Source: Atopobium sp.
GTDB lineage: Bacteria > Actinomycetota > Coriobacteriia > Coriobacteriales > Atopobiaceae
Direction of reading: 5' to 3'
Length of the DNA: 25,690 nucleotides
Assembly (NCBI GenBank): GCA_015259035.1
Contig: JABZHC010000010.1
Coordinates: 1 to 25,690 of the forward strand
Position 1 is the stretch's first letter, and every line of letters starts with the position of its first letter. Below are positions 21,528 through 25,690 of this stretch, in pieces. The notes under the pieces are model-generated. The model was given only the letters and a program-made list of their open reading frames with translations. It ran no database searches and was not told where the DNA came from. The position numbers were made by a program, and so were the translations under genes.

Positions 21528-22142
21528 ATGTACAAGGTAATTCTCGCCGGCGGAATGGCGTCTGGTAAATCAACTGTTTCTAAAATGTTTGAAGCAGCAG
21601 GTGGTCTGCGCTTTGACCTTGATGAGGTTTCTCGTAGACTTCTGAGACCTGGATGCGAGTGTACGTATCGTGTGGCAGAGGCTTTTGGAAACGATTTGTT
21701 GGACCCCGTTACTCACGAGATTAATAGGCGAGAGCTTGGTCGTAGGGCTTTTGCTACCAGTGAATCAGCTGAGCTCTTAGAAGACCTAGAGATGCCTTTT
21801 ATCAGGGAATATATGCGTCAATTCCTTACAAAAGAGGCTCCTGCTGCAGATGCTCAGTTCTGCTTTGTAGAGGTTCCGCTGCTTGACCGCGTTGAAGACT
21901 TGCTTGAGCTGGTTGATGAAGTTGTCGTTGTTGTAGCGCCTTTGGAACTGAGAGTAGAACGCGCTGAACAGCGAGGATCTTCTCGCCAAGAGTTTGAGCA
22001 GCGTATAGCGCATCAGCCTTCCGATACGTATTTGCGTAATCAGGCGGATACAGTGTTTGTAAACTCTGAAGGCCTTGATGATCTTAAAGCACAGGTAGAG
22101 CTTTGGCTAAACGCTCGGTTCAACCAGCATTCAGAGCAGTAA
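21528..22142 (+). CDS. coaE: Dephospho-CoA kinase
   Basis: Last enzyme of coenzyme A synthesis: phosphorylates the ribose 3'-hydroxyl of dephospho-CoA with ATP. The 204-residue product has the P-loop GGMASGKST (8-16) right after the first strand, the substrate-site region FDLDEVSRRLLRPG, a VEVPLLDRVEDLLELVDEVVVVVAP stretch typical of the core, and a C-terminal lid RAEQRGSSRQEFEQRIAHQ. The ATG at 21528 follows AGGAG (21515-21519) by eight bases; a GTG at 21519 in the same frame would overlap that ribosome site and is rejected. It begins 11 bases after the ABC ATPase stop, so read-through is likely. Confidence 0.93.
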   Translation: MYKVILAGGMASGKSTVSKMFEAAGGLRFDLDEVSRRLLRPGCECTYRVAEAFGNDLLDPVTHEINRRELGRRAFATSESAELLEDLEMPFIREYMRQFLTKEAPAADAQFCFVEVPLLDRVEDLLELVDEVVVVVAPLELRVERAEQRGSSRQEFEQRIAHQPSDTYLRNQADTVFVNSEGLDDLKAQVELWLNARFNQHSEQ

Positions 22143-22165
22143 GTTATAGCTTACACGCGCGGCCT

Positions 22166-24250
22166 CTAGAAGGGCGTCCTCAGTGAACTCTCTACCTTGG
22201 CAGCTGCATCATCAAAGGTAATTTCAAGGCAGTTCTTGAGCATGTTTTGACCAACACAATAAATGCCATCGTTTACACAAGCGCTGCCAATAGCAACTGC
22301 CTTGTTAAACACAGCTTTCTGGTCAAAGACAGGAACACCATTTTGCTTAAGGAACGAGAAAACCTCTTGAGGAGTATCTAGTTTTTTAACAGAAGAGTCT
22401 GCCTTGAGAAGGTCTTCAAGCTCTTCTTTTGCAGGTTGAGCAACACTACCACCGATGATCATAGCCATTTGATAGCAAGCTGCACAAAGATCAGAGCGTC
22501 CCAGCTTCCACTCCATATAGGCTAGGCGATAGTACACCAGCGCAACATCTGATGCGGAGAAAAGGTGCTCGATAAGATTTTTGAGCAGCTTTGCAGCTTC
22601 AAAGACTTTTGACTGGTCTTCTAATGTTCTTACTAATAGTAGCGTTGCATCAACGCCCAAAGGAGAAATCCTGTGGGCTTCTTGCGCGTAGCGCTCTGCT
22701 TTTTCTGGCTGTTCAAGCAGGTTGTAGGCGCGAGCTATTCTTGCTAAAGACATAAAGTACGTATCTGGAATAAGCACAAGTTTTCTTGGCTCATTGGGGA
22801 ATGCAAGGTTATAAGCTACGCGCTCTGAGAGGGAATCAAAATACCTGTAGATAGAATCTGAATCGTCCAGGTACAGGCCCATATCAAGGGTTGGTGAAAC
22901 CTGAGACTCAAGCTCTGCAAGCACCTTTTCTAGAGCGTCTGCATCTGGCTCTCCGTCCATGATGTTATTTATGGATTGAAGCGTTTTTTGCAAAGGCGAA
23001 CCAAAGAGGAATTTCTCGGCCATAGACCTTCTGTCCGAGAAATCAATAGTGCCTTCGACCAGGCCATGGATGACTCTATCAAAGCCTTCAATGGCGTAAA
23101 TATCAGAAGTTGAAGCTTTTGCTTCCTCAAATTTTCCAACTGCATCCGCGGTAGAAGAATCTTTTGGAATGTTGTTGAGAGTAGTATTCCAAAGCCTAAT
23201 GCGGCGGGATGCCTCAGAGTAGCCAAGGTCACTTACCTTTTGAGCTCCACAAACTGCGGTAACTGCTGGTGAACAAGGACGATCAGACAAATCTGGCATC
23301 TCAAAGAAGCTACGAGGAGAAACCCACTCGTCCGTTTGCTTCATAAAAGGCTCAACCTCGCTAAACCAACCTTCAGAGTCAAAAGAAACCCTGAGCGCTG
23401 GATCTTGTGGGAAGCTGTTGCCGTCAATTTGAGTGTTTGCTGCAGTAGGCAAGAGGCGTGCGAGCGCAGCCTCGTTTAAGTCCATAGATAGGACAATGCG
23501 TTCTTCTCCGCGCAAGCTGCCATTGATGCAGACGCGAGAGATTTTGCAGCTCTGAAGTGCCATACGAGCCACGCAAAGAGAAGCACGTAGTGCGTAAGCG
23601 CGTGCTGCCGCAATTTGCTCTGACTTTTCTGCAGATAAGAAGCTAAAGCAGCGAGGACGAGCTACAAAGAACTCAAATACCAAAATATCAAGTTGTGGAT
23701 TGTAGGAGAAGTTGTACACCATCCTAAAAGGGAATGGCGTGTTCTCAACATAGTTGGCAAACCAGAGACGCTTCATCCAGTCTGAGCTGCCATCAGCGTT
23801 ACCGCTGAAAGGAGCAACTTGCTCAGAAAGAGAAGCTGACTTGGGCATGAGACTTGCTACCTGCGAGAGGGTAGTACGAACAAGCTGAAGATCTGTCTCA
23901 GAAGCATGTGTATTCTTTAGGGCTTCAACATCTTGTGAAATGTTGAGGATTGCTTCTGTTGCAATAAAAGCATCGTACTCTTCTGGTGCGCACTCCAGTG
24001 TGTTAGCGTTGAACCACCAGCGACCCGTTCTGTCTAGCTTATGAACATCGCCCTTGGGCAGATTGGTATTCTCGAGATTTTTAGAGCGCGTAAGCATCTC
24101 TTGAAGACCAGCCTCTGCAATCTGATTGTTTGCAATAAGGTCTTTAAGAGCGGCAATGACATTATTTGAGCGCAGCAAAATCTTCTCTAGGGTAGAACCC
24201 TGAGGTTGCTTTGAAGCTTTATTTAGCGAGAAAAGATCTGAGACGCCCAA
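22166..24250 (-). CDS. Uncharacterised TPR-containing protein
   Basis: A 694-residue protein that I do not recognise outside its repeat region. No signal peptide or membrane helix is visible, so it is probably cytoplasmic. Residues about 20-75 are helical and charged. Residues about 160-300 form a mixed alpha/beta region (MKRLWFANYVENTPFPFRMVYNFSY, then LDILVFEFFVARPRCFSFLS). Residues about 498-602 contain three tetratricopeptide-like units (first: LARIARAYNLLEQPEKAERYAQEAHRISP), followed by more helices. The start is TTG, with AAAGGAG five bases upstream. It lies between coaE and uvrB and is convergent with coaE, with only 23 bases between and no clear terminator. TPR units suggest a protein-binding role; nothing more can be claimed. 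Confidence 0.85.
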   Translation of the reverse strand: MGVSDLFSLNKASKQPQGSTLEKILLRSNNVIAALKDLIANNQIAEAGLQEMLTRSKNLENTNLPKGDVHKLDRTGRWWFNANTLECAPEEYDAFIATEAILNISQDVEALKNTHASETDLQLVRTTLSQVASLMPKSASLSEQVAPFSGNADGSSDWMKRLWFANYVENTPFPFRMVYNFSYNPQLDILVFEFFVARPRCFSFLSAEKSEQIAAARAYALRASLCVARMALQSCKISRVCINGSLRGEERIVLSMDLNEAALARLLPTAANTQIDGNSFPQDPALRVSFDSEGWFSEVEPFMKQTDEWVSPRSFFEMPDLSDRPCSPAVTAVCGAQKVSDLGYSEASRRIRLWNTTLNNIPKDSSTADAVGKFEEAKASTSDIYAIEGFDRVIHGLVEGTIDFSDRRSMAEKFLFGSPLQKTLQSINNIMDGEPDADALEKVLAELESQVSPTLDMGLYLDDSDSIYRYFDSLSERVAYNLAFPNEPRKLVLIPDTYFMSLARIARAYNLLEQPEKAERYAQEAHRISPLGVDATLLLVRTLEDQSKVFEAAKLLKNLIEHLFSASDVALVYYRLAYMEWKLGRSDLCAACYQMAMIIGGSVAQPAKEELEDLLKADSSVKKLDTPQEVFSFLKQNGVPVFDQKAVFNKAVAIGSACVNDGIYCVGQNMLKNCLEITFDDAAAKVESSLRTPF

Positions 24251-24333
24251 GGTATCTCCTTTATCTGATGTAACTTATTTATTTAAATGCTAGTTTAACG
24301 CATATAGGTAATGTATTTATTACCCGTCACACT

Positions 24334-24401
24334 TTGAAACTATACTGCAATTTATAAATAGTATAGAACAGGTGTTTCAGTTTTGAGAAGTGGGGTATAC
24401 T
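24334..24401 (+). promoter_or_regulatory. uvrB control region: LexA-box-like site and nested inverted repeats
   Basis: GAACAGGTGTTT (24366-24377), with flanks AGAAC-AGGT-GTTTC, matches 11 of 14 positions of the Gram-positive LexA/DinR consensus CGAACRNRYGTTCG. CTATACT (24340-24346) and AGTATAG (24360-24366) form an inverted repeat, nested in TGAAAC (24335-24340) and GTTTCA (24374-24379). Possible promoter elements are TTGAAA (24334-24339), TAGTAT (24359-24364) and a later TATACT (24396-24401); none has ideal spacing. An SOS-type control of uvrB is expected from the family. Confidence 0.5.
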
Positions 24402-24426
24402 ACTTTCACAAGAAAAGGAGAATCTC

Positions 24427-25690
24427 ATGGATGCATCTCATGCTGAAGATCAACATAAAGAATATATAGGTGCTGAACTGCGCCGATTTGGACGTGAAGC
24501 AGGAGAAGAGAAGCTTCAGGTAGTATCTCCTTTTGAACCCGCAGGTGATCAGCCACAGGCAATAGAAAAGCTTGCCCAAGGAATTGAAGACGGGCTCAGG
24601 TACCAGACGCTCTTAGGTGTTACGGGTTCGGGTAAGACCTTCTCTATGGCTAAAACTATCGAGAAGCTCAACCGCCCCACGCTTATTATGGAGCCCAATA
24701 AAACACTGGCCGCTCAGGTTGCTTCAGAGATGAAGGAACTCTTTCCTAACAACGCTGTTGTGTACTTTGTCTCGTACTATGACTACTACCAGCCAGAAGC
24801 ATATGTTCCACAATCAGATACGTACATAGAAAAAGACGCTTCCATTAATGAAGAGGTAGAGAAGCTTCGTCACCAGGCAACTTCGTCGCTTTTGTCTAGG
24901 CGTGATGTCATTGTTGTGGCATCTGTATCGTGTATTTACGGTATTGGCAGCCCTCAAGATTATGCGGGTCTTGCGCCTAATGTAGATAAATCCGTTCCTC
25001 TTGAGCGCGATGATTTTATTAAAGATCTTATTGATGTCCAGTACGATAGAAATGATTATGACCTGCAGCGCGGTATGTTTAGGGTTCGTGGAGACGTTGT
25101 TGATGTATTCCCACCGTATGCAGAAAATCCGCTGCGTATTGAGTTCTTTGGTGATGAAGTAGAAAGTATTTCAGAGGTTAGCAATGTAACGGGAGAAGTG
25201 CTGAGGGAGTTTGATGCTATTCCAATTTGGCCAGCATCTCACTACGTTACTGAGCGTCCAAAGATTACCCATGCTCTTACAACCATCTCGGAAGAGATGG
25301 AAGCTCGTGTTAAAGAGCTTAAAGAAAACGATAAATTGCTAGAAGCTCAGCGTCTTGCTCAGAGGACAAACTATGATCTAGAGATGCTTGAGACTATGGG
25401 TTATTGCAATGGTATTGAGAACTACTCGCGCCATTTAGATGGGCGTGCTCCCGGTGAGCCTCCCTATACGCTCATTGATTATTTCCCTAAAGATATGATT
25501 TGCATCATTGATGAGTCACATGTTACCGTTCCTCAAATAAGAGGTATGTATGAGGGCGATAGGTCTCGTAAGGTTACGCTGGTAGATCACGGATTTAGAC
25601 TTCCTTCTGCACTTGATAACAGGCCTCTCAGATTTGATGAGTTTGAAGGACGCATCCCGCAGTTCATTTACGTTTCCGCAACTCCTGGAG
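24427..25690 (+). CDS. uvrB: UvrABC excision nuclease subunit B (3'-partial)
   Basis: Nucleotide-excision repair helicase-like protein that receives damaged DNA from UvrA and recruits UvrC. The first 421 codons are present and the frame runs off the window. After a polar N-terminus of about 35 residues come VSPFEPAGDQPQAIEKL, the Walker A GVTGSGKT (64-71), the beta-hairpin YYDYYQPEAYVPQSDTYIEK that clamps DNA, SSLLSRRDVIVVASVSCIYG, the Walker B-like CIIDESHV, and VDHGFRLPSALDNRPLRFDEF near the end. AAGGAGA precedes the ATG. It is divergent from the TPR gene. Order coaE - reverse gene - uvrB follows an actinobacterial pattern. Confidence 0.97.
   Translation, partial: MDASHAEDQHKEYIGAELRRFGREAGEEKLQVVSPFEPAGDQPQAIEKLAQGIEDGLRYQTLLGVTGSGKTFSMAKTIEKLNRPTLIMEPNKTLAAQVASEMKELFPNNAVVYFVSYYDYYQPEAYVPQSDTYIEKDASINEEVEKLRHQATSSLLSRRDVIVVASVSCIYGIGSPQDYAGLAPNVDKSVPLERDDFIKDLIDVQYDRNDYDLQRGMFRVRGDVVDVFPPYAENPLRIEFFGDEVESISEVSNVTGEVLREFDAIPIWPASHYVTERPKITHALTTISEEMEARVKELKENDKLLEAQRLAQRTNYDLEMLETMGYCNGIENYSRHLDGRAPGEPPYTLIDYFPKDMICIIDESHVTVPQIRGMYEGDRSRKVTLVDHGFRLPSALDNRPLRFDEFEGRIPQFIYVSATPG

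Noticed and set aside
1..25690. CRISPR arrays, prophage or transposon
   Set aside because: No regularly spaced repeats, no transposase, integrase or phage structural gene is present.

Overview
The window looks like a chromosomal segment of a moderate-GC Gram-positive of the Actinobacteria, most probably Coriobacteriia/Atopobiaceae (Atopobium/Lancefieldella/Olsenella-like). This assignment is inferred from gene content, four-domain ribosomal protein S1, an LPXTG surface protein, Tat-type lipoprotein signals on several binding proteins, codon use and gene order. No rRNA, tRNA, CRISPR array, phage gene or insertion sequence was recognised.

Region 1 (1-4.1 kb) is a metal-homeostasis group. It holds the 3' part of a P1B-type metal ATPase with an unusual transmembrane metal motif, a DUF3793 protein, a short flavodoxin and a membrane-anchored HMA (copper-chaperone-like) protein. 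A DtxR-like element overlaps a candidate promoter upstream of the DUF3793 gene. The leader RNA of that gene carries two hairpins, one of which can also pair with the Shine-Dalgarno sequence.

Region 2 (4.2-5.6 kb) is rpsA, with a TTG start, an inverted repeat over a candidate promoter and a hairpin that encloses its ribosome-binding site.

Region 3 (5.7-18.8 kb) is a surface and peptide-nutrition block. It begins with an LPXTG-anchored surface protein. A complete Dpp/Opp-type peptide importer follows (binding protein, two permeases, two ATPases), then a second family-5 binding protein on the opposite strand that shares a bidirectional terminator with the importer operon. Next come a class-I glutamine amidotransferase-like (PuuD/peptidase C26) hydrolase, peptidase T and an M42 aminopeptidase. 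Together these would import oligopeptides and cut them to amino acids, fitting an organism that lives on peptides.

Region 4 (18.9-21.5 kb) is a tightly overlapped NitT/TauT-type ABC transporter: a Tat-signal lipoprotein, a permease with a repeat-bearing N-terminal tail, and a short ATPase with an altered P-loop. Its substrate cannot be read from the sequence.

Region 5 (21.5 kb to the end) has coaE, a long unrecognised TPR-containing protein on the minus strand, and the 5' part of uvrB behind a LexA-box-like site. The order rpsA ... coaE - (reverse-strand gene) - uvrB recalls the actinobacterial arrangement in Mycobacterium, with about 16 kb of surface and transport genes lying between rpsA and coaE here.
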